Assembly (NCBI GenBank): GCA_900618425.1
Contig: UZAN01040285.1
Location: 1-64,000 of the forward strand
Direction of reading: 5' to 3'
DNA from: Echinostoma caproni
Lineage: Eukaryota > Platyhelminthes > Trematoda > Plagiorchiida > Echinostomatidae
Length of the DNA: 64,000 bases
The notes beneath the pieces are model-generated. The model was not told the origin of the DNA, did no database searches, and saw nothing but the letters and a program-made list of their open reading frames with translations. Position 1 is the stretch's first letter. Each line of letters starts with the position of its first letter. A program made the position numbers and the translations under genes. Positions 1 to 12,155 of this stretch are shown piece by piece.

Positions 1-192
1 GATTTTTGAATTTCCTCGGAAATGAACAACTGCCACAAGCCTCGAGTGAGAAGGACCTGGAATCATCATTGGAGAAAATGTACGCTGCTCACACAACTGC
101 AAGGAATGTCACCGTCATAATAAACAAACACCCAGTGACGCTGGGGACGTCTTTCAAACCAAACTCTCAAGTACTTCCGTGATTATATCTTT
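1..192 (+). mobile_element. CR1-like LINE family X, 5' part of an interrupted copy (RT C-terminal region)
   Basis: The reading frame contains LPQASSEKDL followed by a run ending FKPNSQVLP. It aligns with the better-preserved copy at 61.4 kb, which reads LPHASTEKDLGVIV. This is the region after the reverse transcriptase core in CR1/Jockey LINEs. The frame stops at about 181. The next expected residues (an YIRPHTEY-type motif) appear at about 6274, on the far side of the RTE element, so one old copy was split by a later insertion. It is non-functional. The element begins before this window. Confidence 0.65.
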
Positions 193-1031
193 CCTAATCC
201 TCGTAGTCCCGGTAAGCGACATGCTCAGCACTCCTGCAGTGGTCGGAGTATAAAGAAAGCTTACTGGACCTCCCCAATTTATTCAACTTAGAAAGCACCG
301 CTACGTGGGATGCAGGAACGTGAAAACTCTCTTGGATATTGGGAGTCAGACAGTGACTATTCGCAGAGGTTAAATGTTTATCCGAAGTTCCATTATCCGA
401 CTCTGGCTCCTGTAGCATCAATGTTCCCGGTTCTGATAGTCACCACCATATTTACCATAGGGGCTCAGAAATTGCAGATCAACAGTGATTGGCGTTAGCG
501 CAAACACTGCCTTACTATTTTGGGATCCGATATTATCATATCTATAGCACGCTTCAAAAGTAATCACCGAGGTAGCACTCCATTCCACTCCCACTCTACC
601 ATCCGACAGCGTAGTGAAGGATGAGTCTTACGACAGTCTTCAGGAGATAGTAAATCGCGTCCCCAAGAGAGATGTACTTATTGTGAAGGGAGACTGGAAT
701 GCTCAAACAGTGAACAAGGACCTTGAACAAAACATAATTGGGCAATTTGGGCCAGGTCATCGCTGCGATTACGATGACAGGCTAATTCATTTCTCCGATT
801 TTAAGCGGCTGGTTATAAGCAACACATGTTCCCAACACCCCAGGAAGCATGCTCTCACTTGGTACTCCAATGACGGTATAACAGCCCACCAGATCGACCA
901 TATCTCGATACGGTCACGCTGGATTTCACCTGTAGGACATTGAAGATCGTATGGCGATGCCGAAGCTGGCAACAGAGGTAGCTCCAACCACATGCTGGTT
1001 CGTGCAAAACTTCGCCTTCGGCTGATGCGGG
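193..1031 (+). mobile_element. RTE-type LINE copy 1, endonuclease half (decayed)
   Basis: This is the N-terminal and apurinic-type endonuclease part of a non-LTR retrotransposon that nicks target DNA before reverse transcription. Recognisable pieces in order are an N-terminal stretch spread over frames (GSQTVTI near 345-365, PLSDSG near 400), then SDIIISIARFKSNH near 525-565, then an open stretch at 614-943 with KGDWNAQ and a QIDHISIRSRW end. The last two match the GDxNA and DHI/LxW positions of the endonuclease fold. Frameshifts and stops break the frame. Similarity to the copy at 25.2 kb runs to CTTCGGCTGA at about 1031, where element Y begins. The 5' junction is approximate. Confidence 0.75.
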
Positions 1032-1519
1032 GCTTTTGAATTCAAGCGTGCCAATATCTGCCACCTGATTTTTTCGCGATTTTACAGTGGAAAACTACGT
1101 TCTATCCTCGACACATTTTGTCAAATCCATTCATTCAATTCTCAAAATCAAATGCTGTCCTACGGCAGCACACTTTTGATCTCGCACCGTTTTATCGCGT
1201 GTGAACATCAATTTTCACGTTTTGCCCATTGCGTGCGAAACCGCTACCACCGATTGAGGAAGAAGGGGCATGGACAACAAATAAAACATCGCGCTGGTTG
1301 GAGGGTAGCTCTCAGGCGGTGTCCCATCAACTAACTGACTGTACCTCCAGTAACATCCGTTCACTCCTGGAAAAAGTAGATGAAGTCAAGGGTGTGCTAC
1401 ATAAAATGCGTGCAAAAACGTTGGAATTATTATGCTCCAAGAAAAGCTAGTTACATCATGATATTGAAGACGGCATTGTACTGCTTCATGGATTTGATAT
1501 CTTTCGAGATGATCGGATT

Positions 1520-2020
1520 GTGAACTTCAACAAAAGAGGTGGTGGAGTAGTCACTTTCGTCAACCGTATGTGGTGTAACAGCTTTCATGTTTTGTTTCAT
1601 TTTAACAGGAAAATCAACTGGATTGTCGTTCAATGTAAATCCCGTTTTCTTGGTAATTTTAATCATACCCAGCTAACAAACATTTACGTTGCCCCCGACA
1701 CGCCCACTTCTAAAATCCGAATATTTTGCCACTTGTTCTCAAAACAATTCGCGACACGCTTAAACCAGTCACTGTGTATTGTGGCCGTTGATTTTAATCG
1801 TTTTGATATTTCTTTCTTAAGAACTTTAGGCTTGGTTAATCTGGTCTACTTTCCCAATAGTTTGGAGGCCCAGCTTGACGGTATTTTTGTAAATATCCCA
1901 CATGTCTTCTTTATAGAAAAACGAGTCCCTATTAGCACGTTCGACCACTGTACAATTCTTTTGCATCCAAAAATCTATGGTAAAATGTTTCATCGTCAAC
2001 AAGCAGAGGTAGCATCCTGA
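1520..2020 (+). pseudogene. Family Y endonuclease domain remnant
   Basis: This is an open stretch of 166 codons with RGGGVVTFVNRMW near the start, LTNIYVAPDTPTS in the middle (the region between endonuclease strands) and FDHCTILLHP near the end, where LINE endonucleases carry SDH. The catalytic serine of SDH is replaced (FDH). VDFNRFD stands where GDFN is expected. The domain order and spacing fit an APE-type endonuclease that is already damaged. It belongs to the same inserted element as the reverse transcriptase stretch just downstream. Confidence 0.6.
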
Positions 2021-2479
2021 ACAATACGAAGGAGGAATTTTATACATGATAACTTATCTCAACTCCAAGATATGCTCTCTGCAACCGATTTTTCTGTATT
2101 CTCCAATTCAACTAATTCCTCCAGATGTGAACACCTCACCGGCTAACTTAATTTCTGTTTTGATTTATGTTGCCCNAGATTCTCATCGCCTCTCCTAAAA
2201 CGCCTTCGACATTATAAGGAGAAGGCATATATGAATGGCAGGCGCTACGATGTTAAACGACTTTCAATTATCATCAATGCGGAGATTCAGCGCTTGAATT
2301 GGATGTATGTTGAAACCTTCGTGGGTAACCAGAGCTTTCACGAGATGTGGTCGGCGGTGAAGCAACTCTGTGGCACACGTGGGAGCTCCTGTCCTGACGT
2401 AGAAGAACCGACAATTTTCTGCCTCATCTGGGTCCAATTATCTACTGTTCGTTTTCAATTCTTCTGAAATCACCAACCC

Positions 2480-3560
2480 CGTTTCCCCGGCCAAGGTTCT
2501 CAAAGTTTTCAAGCAACTTAAGTCGAACAAGGCCCACGGACCAGACTCATTAGCTACTATTTTATTGAAAACCTGTGTCGAACACCTTGCAACACCCGTC
2601 ACTGAGTTGTTTAATTTGTGTATGTCCTTTGGAACAATCCCTGATTGCTGGAGAGCTGCCCGGATAAGACCCATTCCCAAGAACGGTTCTTCAAAATATC
2701 GCCCGATTCCATGTACCTCAGCCCTATTAAAGGTCTTTGGAAGAGTACTGTTGAACCGTCTGACTACCCTCTTTGATGGGTTTGATCCTCTTCAGTTTGC
2801 TTATGAGAAATCCCTTTCGACTGTTGACGCTGTGGCGTATGTTGTCCATTCTGTGGTCTCAGTTCTTGATACAATTGCTAGAACTGTTCGCCTTATTTTC
2901 GTTGACTACACCAACGCCTTTGGTTCGCTTGACCGTCGGATTCTCATTCAACGTCTTGCTGACTGCGGTCTATGATCCGACGTATGTTCTTATCAACTAC
3001 TTCTCTTCTAGGACACAATTTATCTCATGCAGTGGTGAAACTTCGTTCTCTTCTTTTGTTAACTCTAGTATCTTCCAGGGAGCCATTTTGTCCCCCTTCT
3101 TTTTTCCCTGTACATAAGCTACCTGCCTGTCCCCACCAACTTTATTGCCTGTAAGTATGCCGACGATGTGGTGATTGGGTTCCCTCCAATACTGATGCTT
3201 CTTTCCATCAAATTCAAAGTAGCCTGAATGACGTTTTAGTCGGTTTTCACCCCAATCACTGTTGGTTAATGTTTCCAAATGTGTGGGCGTTCCTTTCAGC
3301 CTTAAATCTGGCTCCCGCTATCAAACTACCTTTATTAATTTACCGGATCTAGTATTTAGCAGTCACAGCATTCCTAAAGCTGACTCTGTTAAATACCTCG
3401 GAGTCCTTTTATCGCACAACCCATATTGGACCTTACATGTAGAGAACGTTTACAACAAGGTTCGTAAACTCCCTTTCTATGCTTTAATACTTGGAAGCTT
3501 GCTGTTCCCCCAAAAGGTAATTTTAAAATTCGTGGTAGCACGCATCCTCCCACATTGGCT
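2480..3560 (+). pseudogene. Family Y reverse transcriptase domain remnant
   Basis: Reverse transcriptase blocks lie in order across three frames: IRPIPKNGSSKYRPIPCTSA at about 2668-2730, LIFVDYTNAFGSLDRR at about 2892-2940 (motif A, usually F-x-D-A-F), a damaged SSIFQGAILSP block at about 3065-3095, and KYADDVVIG at 3153-3179. The catalytic YADD box is intact at 3156-3167, but the frame changes at about 2975 and again after YADD. A later open stretch (3262-3564, KYLGVLLSHNPYW) is the thumb region. It cannot make a working enzyme as it stands. Confidence 0.8.
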
Positions 3561-4113
3561 CTAATATTCCCCTGTATTTTTTCCCGGCTTAAAAGAAAAA
3601 CATTTCGTATTAATTCCCTGGTCTATTACATTCCTTTCTCGATGTAGAGACATAGGCAGAGAAGTTCTAGTTGATTTTGTTGCGTACAAACATTTCGACG
3701 CATGTGCAAGAATAGGTGACCGAATCTTGAACAACGAAGATCACTGCTTGCACAAAGAACTTACTAAATCCATGTCAAACCCCCGTATCCGCTCTCATTA
3801 TAGGCTGCTTCCCGAACGCACCATCGTTATACAGAAACAGCATCCTTCATTTTCATGCTCGCTTTCTAGTAAATCGGGCACCTTTTATTACAGGTTTGGT
3901 TGAACACCTCATGAAATAGTTTATTTATGCCTTTTTTATCCGTCACGATCGTCTTCCTGCGTTCAGTTTTTCTGTCGTGTTTTTTTTCAATTAACCTATT
4001 CACAATCTTAGTCTAGTCACCTCAGCTCCACTGTATTATCGAGAAAAATCGCTGAAAATTCACCCTACGGGTGCATGAAGTTTACTTAGACTCGACTGAA
4101 TTGACTTGACTTG

Positions 4114-6273
4114 TCTACTCGTGTTAAGTCCACCCCTTCAAGTCCCATCCATGTGAGCCTATTATAGTGTTGCGATGAATCAAAAGCACTGTTGGATGAA
4201 ATTGAAACCCGACTGGTAAATGAGTCTAACTCATCGGTGATCATAGCAGACGCCACCCATATGCAGTGGTCCAGGATAAAATGTGCAGTACATTAAGCTA
4301 CACTAAACAATTTGGCACCACGAAACGCTCCTATAAAGGCCGGATATCAGAGAAAACCATCCGTTGCTCAACCCAGGCCATGGACGCCCGTCTAGCTGGC
4401 CACCACGAATACCAGCGACACAGACGGGAAGCAACCCGCTCCGCAAAAGCTGATCGGTGCAAATAAAGGATCGAAATAACGATCAGGATGGAAACTGCAA
4501 CCAGTGCATGTCACTCCGCAGATCTCGTTTGTCCCAGAAGATTAGCATCCGATAACAGGGAATCTTTACAACGCGTTCTGCGCGAATCCTCTGGGGGAAT
4601 GATCTTTAATGTCGACGGTTGAATGACCAGAATGGTAGAACATTGTAGTCGACTTATGAGTCATTCGCTGGGAGATTCGGTGGATATTCATTCAGATATA
4701 GTGCCTCATACGAGGTCGACTGTGATCCTCCAACGATGGAAGAAATAGCTGCAGTTATCGGTCAATTGGATTCTGGCAAGGTCCCTGGTGAAGACAGAAT
4801 CCCGGCAGAAACGTATAAAACATTTTCCTCGGTGTTCATCGAACCGCTTTACTCTATCTTTTTCTCTATTTGGGAAAGCGAAACATGTCCAACTGATTGA
4901 AATATTTGGGTTTAGCTTCTATTCCGTAATAAGGGCGACAGGATAATCTGCGAGAATTATCGGGGCATCAGTCTGCTGAATGTGGCTGCAAAGGCGGTTG
5001 TTCAGCTTGTGCCTAATCGATTTACTACATTGAGGCATGTACGCACTCGGTCAAACCAAAAGGGGCTTCCAACCCCGCAAAGGATGTATCGACCAGATTT
5101 TCATCCTGAGGCAAATTGCGGAACACCGATACAAGTTCCATTGACTTTGGCGTCGCATTTGACTCAGCAGACCACGAGTCACTGTGGAAGCTAGTGCTTG
5201 CAGATGGCGTCCCTGCTAATTTGGTCAATACAGTGGGATCGTCTTATATCCAAATCAAAGTCCGTATCCGTGCCCATAGCGAAGAGTTTCATCCCCTCGA
5301 TCTGAGGTCAGGATTAAGACAAGGTTGCCCGCTACCGCCAGTGTATTTGAACTTCGCCCTTGATTGGATTCTGCGTCGGGCAATGGAAGGCTACCAAGGC
5401 GTCCAAGTTTTCTCGGATTGCTGGATTACTTACCTCGAATTTGCAATTGACGTGATAGTACTTGGAGAGGACCTCACCGCCTTACAAACAGCTGTCAATC
5501 GTATCAAAAGCTTGCCTCCGAGATCAGCCTTGAGCTACTCCCCCCGATAAAGCGGAACATTCCTGCAACTGGATGGTCGGGTAAAAGAAACCATATCGGA
5601 CTTCAAGTAATTTGACTGCACCATCCTGCCCAATGGACAAGCCAAAGATGATGTAAAGCGGCGCATCGGTACGGCCTGAATGGCGTTTCTGCAGCTCCGA
5701 ACCACCCTGTGGGGCCGGAACGAGATCAACGTCCAACACAAGCTCAGGGTTTTTGCCACAGCAGTTCGACCAGTCCTACTATACAGCCACAAGACCTGGC
5801 CGCTGAGAGCCGAGGACATCCAACGATTGGAGTTCTTCCATCACTGGTTTCTTCGATTCATTCTGAAAGTAAACTGGTGAGACAAGGTCTCAAACTCGAA
5901 CCTCAGAAGTCAATGCCACGTTGCCCGTTTCTCAATGCAGATAGAACACCGCAACTGCAATGGCTGGGTCATATTCTCTGCAGACCAGACGACACTTTTA
6001 CGAGTATTGTCTTGGCTCCGACACCATGTCCTGGCTAGTTCCAGCGATAGGCTAGGGGTGCGGGTGAAAACCTGGCTGAACTCTGTTTTCGAAGACATCG
6101 ACTAACTTTGCCTTCGGATGGTGTATGGCACTGGACGATGGGAAACAAACTGGATCAAAATTTGCAAGGATATTACAGCCACGCGCCAAGCATGGATAGC
6201 GGCCATCAGAGATATTCATGAATCCGGATCATCCTTTCCAAGGAGTCAGCCATAGTTAAGTAAAGTAAGTGAG
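4114..6273 (+). mobile_element. RTE-type LINE copy 1, reverse transcriptase half and 3' end
   Basis: The RTE element resumes after the nested insertion. EEIAAVIGQLDSGKVPGED (about 4740-4795) is the typical start of the RT domain. FDSADHESLW (about 5157-5187) is motif A, LRQGCPLPPVYLNFALDW (about 5314-5365) is the RQGxxLSP block, and FAIDVIVLGED (about 5447-5475) stands where FADD is required, so the second catalytic region has lost an aspartate. The C-terminal part has WLGHILCRPDD (about 5962-5992). The 3' end is a degenerate TAAG-like tail (GTTAAGTAAAGTAAGTGAG). Several stops and frameshifts are present. Confidence 0.8.
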
Positions 6274-6880
6274 TATACATTTGCCCACTCACAGAGTACG
6301 CTATCCAGGCATGGAATCCATGGCTACAAAGTGACTGCAAAATGCTGGAACGTCCGAAAAGGATGGCCGCCAAAACGGTTAGGGTGATGAGTCGTTATTC
6401 ATACACAGAGAGAATGGCGTCGCTGGGGTTATATTTCAATCACTACAGGTGCATCAGAGTGGACATGATTATGGTATACCAAATAATTGAAATCCCAGGC
6501 CCTCCGTGTCGCCCGCTTCTGAAGTTATCACCCAAAGTTCATCTTAGGGTCAATCCGTTAAAACTAGGGTCTCAAAATGCCGCTTGGAATGCCGGCGTCA
6601 GTGATTCGCAGTCAGAGTGTGTTCGATCCGGAACTCTGTCCCGCCCAACATCGTCTGTGCGCCAAGCATTGAATCTTTCCAAGAGAGATTTGATGAAGCT
6701 TTAGCACACCTTACATTAAAACAGACGTGAGGCTGCGTGCAGCAGTGGAAGAAGCACGTATCATGTGACATTTTACATAACGAATTGTATACATCATTAT
6801 TTTCAATCACCACATGAACCTATTGGACGGGAAAAGCATGAGCTTGTAAGTTATTCCCATAATAAATCTTCGATCTTTGA
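6274..6880 (+). mobile_element. CR1-like LINE family X, 3' part of the interrupted copy
   Basis: Translation resumes with YICPLTEYAIQAWNPWLQ, which directly continues the segment broken at about 190, then runs open to 6704 (RPKRMAAKTVRV, PPCRPLLKLSPKVHLR). The same order is found at 61.6-62.0 kb. The non-coding 3' part also matches that copy around 6800-6870 (GGGAAAAGCATGAGCTTGTA here, GGGAAAGCATCTGCTTGTA there). No catalytic domain lies in this part. Confidence 0.75.
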
Positions 6881-7895
6881 TATTTCCCTATTGTCATACT
6901 GAATTCCTGTGCTGGTGAATAAATCTCCGGGAATGCACAAATGTTGTCTGGTGCAGATTTACTACATTTTAACTGATGTTCACTGCAGCTACAAATCATT
7001 ATTGAGGAAACTAGGCGGCCAAAGTAACGTATTAAAATCAACCATTTCCGTAGTATACTTACAAAATCGCAACACTATTTTGTTTGAGCCTACATGATAT
7101 TTCGAAGAAGAACTATAATCGTATCAGTGTGTTTTACTATATTTACGTGAGTTTGTTCTCCGAACCGTTTTGAAAGCCTTTTTGATTCATGTGCCCTCGT
7201 CATATGAGCGTATTTCGCTGGATCAAAACTGAAGGAGTATCATGTATACGCTTCTGCCAACTAGTTCGTGGGGTTTTACCAGCACACAAGATCCCACCTG
7301 AGATGGAGTGAGATATGAGTCGCCGAGAGGGTGTTCAGTGATTTGGCTACACCGAAAATTTCCGTTTTGCTTCAACATGTGCTCAAGCACCTGTTATGAT
7401 CTAGGTTTGGTGCGCTAAATCAATTTGCCGCATTCGCGTTTTACGGTGATTTCTCACGATCTCGTTCCCATGGGGTTATAGAGTTTGGCATTTCTGTTCG
7501 TAAGAAACCGGTTTATGATGGGTGCGTATTCTGTGATTTGAAGTCAGACTGAACTGCTGCATGCGATCGCGGCAATCAAAATTCAAATTGGCTTACGTTT
7601 CTATCACCCGAGCAAATTTAGATCATTTCCACGAGTTCACTCTCATCGTGCAAATGTGAGTTTGTTACCTAAGGAGGACCTATAGCTTCTGAGTTTTGTA
7701 GGGTGATATACGTTTCTTTTAGCTGCATCACAAGTTCACAAGTTCACCGTTGAACTTCAATGCTGATGTAACATGAATATAATCACGAACTTGTGAAATA
7801 AAGAACTGGTTCGTTTTCAACTAGACCATTATCTGTACCACCCGAAATAATTCTCAAACCTCTCAGTACAATGGAATGCTTTTAACTCACTTGAT
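6881..7895. other. Unassigned AT-rich stretch
   Basis: I see no exon-like open frame, RNA gene or repeat relationship to the rest of the window. Open frames are short and lack splice or start context. The downstream end probably belongs to the BEL/Pao fragment that becomes recognisable at about 7900. Confidence 0.4.
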
Positions 7896-8560
7896 AGAAA
7901 CACCGTTCGGACATGGTTCCACCAACACAATTTGCAGCATATAACTTCTAATGGAGGCATCATTATTTCACTGACCGACGTCGGTTCACNTTCCCTTTTG
8001 GACAATGGCTCCGACACAACCTCGCTGTCCAACACGGTCGCTAAGAATCTCAAAATATGTGGATCACAATGCAGTCGACAGTCACATCGATGAAAGGAGA
8101 AGCGAGTAGAGAAGTATCAAGTGGTAAATTAAACGTCCCACTGGAAACCATACTGTTTAGTTCGAGCGCACACTGATTGTGAACGAACTCCTGGTGAAGA
8201 AGGCGTCTCTACCGTTATCTGAAATCAGCCGCTGATCATACATGAAGAATGTCAGATTTGATGAAATCCCAAACTCAGAGGTAGGGGTCCTAACCAGTAC
8301 GCATACACCAGAGGCCTACTGGTCTCTAGATTAATGAGTTACAATTTCAAGACAACCTTTGGAAACGAAGAGTGTCTTTTGTTGGGTGTTATTTGGACCA
8401 ATACATGGACGTTTAGGACGATCGGGTTTCATTAACGGACTAATAACTGGACCCCAAGTGGAGTAGAACATTTTTAGGATATTTGAAATGGAATTTGCAG
8501 AAGAACGTGACGAAGTCTCTCTCTTACTGGAAGAGGAACAAGCTGTTAAAATGTTTTGCG
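7896..8560 (+). mobile_element. BEL/Pao-type retrotransposon fragment, protease region
   Basis: Across frames, the plus strand reads LLDNGSDTTSLSNTVAKNL (about 8000-8055). This resembles the aspartic-protease box of BEL/Pao LTR elements (usually LLDSGSxxTL) with serine changed to asparagine. Further on come LIVNELLVKKASLP (about 8176-8215), a YMKNVRFDEIP block (about 8240-8270), THTPEAYW (about 8300-8325) and CWVLFGPIHGR (about 8380-8412). The last two match the PEAHW and GWxLxGPxxG positions that follow the protease. Stops interrupt the frame. I found no LTR, RT or integrase nearby. Confidence 0.6.
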
Positions 8561-8569
8561 AGTCCTTGA

Positions 8570-8960
8570 CACTTGTCGAAAAGAACTGGCTTCTGATTTA
8601 TTCGTACTGATCCGGATCCCTATCTCCGTGTATGGGATTTCATCATATCGAACATCCTTGAGATATGGACAGCGGCTCGACTCAGATGATAGTAGAGACG
8701 CCTTCTTCATCGGGAGCTCGTTCACGATAAATGCCGGCTCGACCTTAACAGCATGTCTTTCACTCAACGGTTGGATGTTGAATTTAACACGATGTTTCTC
8801 TAATCACTTCTCCTTTTCTCTTTGAGACTGTCGACTGCATTTCAGTCCACAAGTTCGAGATTCTTAACGACTGTGCAGGAAAGCGAGAATGTGCCGTAAC
8901 CAATGTTTAAAAGGATACATGTTTCTTTGGACCCTTTTTAAGATGGGAGATCTTCAGCTG
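8570..8960 (-). mobile_element. Second BEL/Pao protease-region fragment in inverted orientation
   Basis: The minus strand from 8767 down to 8546 is open and contains FIVNELPMKKASLLS, RCPYLKDVRYDEIPYTE and IGIRIS. These align with the plus-strand fragment at 8176-8300 (FDEIPNSEVGV). A further match, MQSTVSKRKGE against MQSTVTSMKGE, extends the similarity to about 8880. This copy keeps CPYLKDV, which is closer to the family consensus than the plus copy. Together the two form a large imperfect inverted repeat with a spacer of about 250 bp. Confidence 0.55.
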
Positions 8961-9340
8961 AATCTGTTCTGAAAATGAGGTTTGACATTGTGCTCTTCCT
9001 CAGCGATAATTTCCACTAACTACAGTTGCCTCCTAGTTTCAAGTTACTATATTTCTATCACAAGCTGCTCCAGCTTTGTCTCCTTTTATTTACTACGTCT
9101 AGATAGACCGCTATAAAAAGTAACACTACCTGCAGCCTTATTCTCTTTAGATGTGTCAAACAAAGGGGTAGTTGAAAACTCTCTTTACCCAAATGTTCAA
9201 CCATTGTGGGTGAGTAACCAATCGCGTTGTCGTCCAGAGGTGCTTTGTCAAGACCAGTATATTCCATCGTCCGTGATTTACTCCATGCGACTGGCACTAT
9301 GTTCTTTCTTGTTCCGAGCAATAAATCCAAACGAATTATA

Positions 9341-9829
9341 TTTTGCCTGTTCGCTGAGCTTAGCAAATTGTTTGCAAACGTTTCATCACCAGCCGAGGTG
9401 ACATCAGTGCTTGTGAAGGAGGCCTGGAGGATCTCACGACAATTCCGAAGACGCATGGTGCGCAAGATGATCTCGGACGCTCACAGACGTCTTACCAAGG
9501 ACGAGGAGGTTATACAAGAAAAACAACAGAACTGTCGAACTGAGCTAGTGACAGATGGAACAGCTGGAGGATGCAGTAAGTTGACGTATCAAAAATGTCA
9601 AAAGAAAATGAAAACTATCAACAAAGCTCCACAAGTTCGATGATCATGTGCTAATCGACGAAAATGAAAGCTGCCTCCGAAATCTCTCCAATCGCGTGAT
9701 CACACAGGATGAAAACGAATCCTAAATGAGGACATAAAAAGCCACTTCATAAGCATTGGTGATTTCACCTCGGCTGGTTATGAAACGTTTGAAAACAAAT
9801 TGCCAAGCTCGGCAAACAGGCGAAATAGA
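9341..9829. repeat. Imperfect inverted repeat, arms 9341-9408 and 9751-9829
   Basis: The left arm contains GTTTCATCACCAGCCGAGGT and the right arm contains ACCTCGGCTGGTTATGAAAC. Arms are about 70 nt with a few indels, roughly 85% alike by eye, separated by about 340 bp. Translated outward, the minus strand of the left arm (TSAGDETFANNLLSSANR) and the plus strand of the right arm (TSAGYETFENKLPSSANR) give the same peptide. The repeat therefore derives from a coding fragment present in both orientations, probably from a mobile element I do not recognise. Confidence 0.6.
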
Positions 9830-12155
9830 ATTTAGTTCACCAAAGCTATGATAACCGAATTTTATTACTTTGTCTATTCCAAACGAGCCAACGGGAAATG
9901 GATTTGAGTAATATCAAATCCGTACGAATAATCAGGCCGGCGTTGAGTGATGCGCTACCTCAGAAACCAGTTGCTAATGTTCTAGGGGTTAATTTGACTA
10001 CAAACAACGATGAATTATGATGCGGTACCATAACCATGAAGCGTCACAATTGCATAAACACCGCACTTTAAATCGTGGCGTTTATAGCGGATAAATTTTA
10101 ACCGGTGAAATGAACAATGCCAGTCGATCGATGGAGTTCAACAATCCATCCAGCGAACAAGCTTTAAGTGAAGTAACGTCAGAGTGCATATGTTCACATG
10201 GAACAGTGCGACACATGGGTGATACAGAGGACCCATCCGAATAAGATTAAGCAACCCAATAGGATAATGAGAGGACAGGTTATTGTATTGTGTATAACTT
10301 TTGCAAACATTGGAGCTCACATTTCGGTTAAAAAATCATACACACTAACCGTCACAATGTACATAGCAAACTATGAAAACAATTTCACAGACATGAGGAT
10401 ATTTAATAACCCAAGGTTAAGATAAAGTTCACTCATTGTTCGCTTTTTGTTCATAAGTACACGAGCAAGTTACGGTATAGTTGAATTGCGGTAAGTGTTA
10501 TTACGAGAAGAAATTTGGTGGAATTGGGAGCGTTTTGAATGATGGGAACGATATCGTGTCAGATCTGCGTGCAATGGGTGATCAGGATCTGTGAGAATCC
10601 TCTTAGCAAAATTCACACGGGGAGTTGCATGATACTCTGAAAGCTTTACAGCTTATTCATTCACAGGAATAGAAGAGACAAGATATCCTTTTATTTTATT
10701 CATATGACGAAATTGATTACCGAAAATTATACAAGTAATGGGATAGGCATTGCTAAGCTTTTACAGTTAAAAGAGCAGTCCAGTTTATCGAAACGGTTTG
10801 AAAACGGGCATGCAGTAAAGTTACACCAATTTAGTAGTATTACAGGAGAAACAGGTTCATAAAAGGGGAATTTTTGAACACATGGAGGTAGAATTCCAGT
10901 CACACTGATTGACACGCCAGTAAAAGCACAAATAGGCGGTAAAAAAGTAACTGGCATTCATCTGTGGAGTTAGAATATCTTAAACAATAAAGGAAAATAA
11001 GGTAAACTCTAGCGTTTGGAAATACCATAGAAGACGAGATTTTCGTCGTTGTGAACGGACTTACATGGGTGCATGCCCTGCTAATTTCTCCCTCACTCTC
11101 GATCTGTCGGGGTGCATATATGTGAATATGAATAAATATGTATGTATAATGTTCGGAACTAAATCCTCCAGAGCATCTTCATATATACTCTTTTAGATCA
11201 TTGTTTAGAGGGCGTGATAGGAGTTTGGTGGTTTGCAGTTAGAGAATAAAAATAAAACCGTTTTTGAAATAGGTGATTTCAATAGGTTTTGATTTACCAT
11301 TTGAACTGGAAACGGTATGCAAATCGTTATTTTCCGAGTAATTACCTAAAGAGACTATCGCAAAAGATAACTTCGTCGGTAATCGGTGTTCATGTTTAAA
11401 TAGCAACTGCATACTCTTGATCACTTTTGAGAGGATGTTGATCCTATTTGGTTTGATATCAGGAAATGATTGGGAGAGTTCTCAGGATAAGCAACTACGG
11501 TTTGTTGTGTTTTCTTCACCGTGATATGTAGTGCGACAGATACGTCGATCGCTTAGCAGAGCGCTTTTTAAGTACAGTCTGAATGAAGTTGCCTCGTTCA
11601 CACATACTGGCATTTGTTTAACAATCAAAATTGTGCAACATATTGCAAAAGATATTGTCCGATAGCTCGAAGAATATATGATTTGTTTTGATCACAATAA
11701 TGATTAGAACAGCGTGATCATTTCGTTGAGACAAACGAGGAACACATAAAAATTGTAATGTTTGGTTGTTCGTATTTGATCGGGTAATTTAAGAGACGAT
11801 AAAGCTTGTGCATAATGTTTCTTTGAGGGAAATCGCATGGAAGAGAGAGAGGGCGATGTTACTCTACTGGCCTGAGTACTTGTCCATTTTCTCCGCTCTG
11901 CATTCGACTCAATTTGCTTACATTGGGCGGAACCTTACTTATCCACAAGCTTGCACTATGTTTGTGGTTCAAGTGCATTGTCCAATCGTTTGGCATCGCC
12001 TTGATTGGTTTGAAAACTTTACTAATTCATGACACTGATGTGATAATGTCAGACTTTCTCACCCTCGTGTTTGGTTTCTTTGTTTCGTGCAAGTTGAGAT
12101 CATTCAAACTACGAGTATAGGTGTTTTAAGCCGACATCATCCTACAACCTGTACA
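9830..12155. other. Unassigned intergenic stretch
   Basis: Only short open frames are present, without splice context. I see no similarity to the repeats elsewhere in the window, no tRNA-like boxes and no long simple repeat. Confidence 0.4.

Larger units (their letters stand above)
1032..4113 (+). mobile_element. CR1-like LINE family Y inserted into the RTE element
   Basis: This is a roughly 3.08-kb non-LTR element lying inside the RTE copy. The uninterrupted RTE site is seen at about 25760, which fixes both borders to within a few bases. It encodes an endonuclease region, then a reverse transcriptase region, and ends in a short degenerate TGACT-type repeat (TGAATTGACTTGACTTGT), as CR1 elements often do. 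No target-site duplication is visible. Many frameshifts make it inactive. A 5'-truncated relative lies at 44.6-46.05 kb and shares the same 3' end. Confidence 0.8.
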
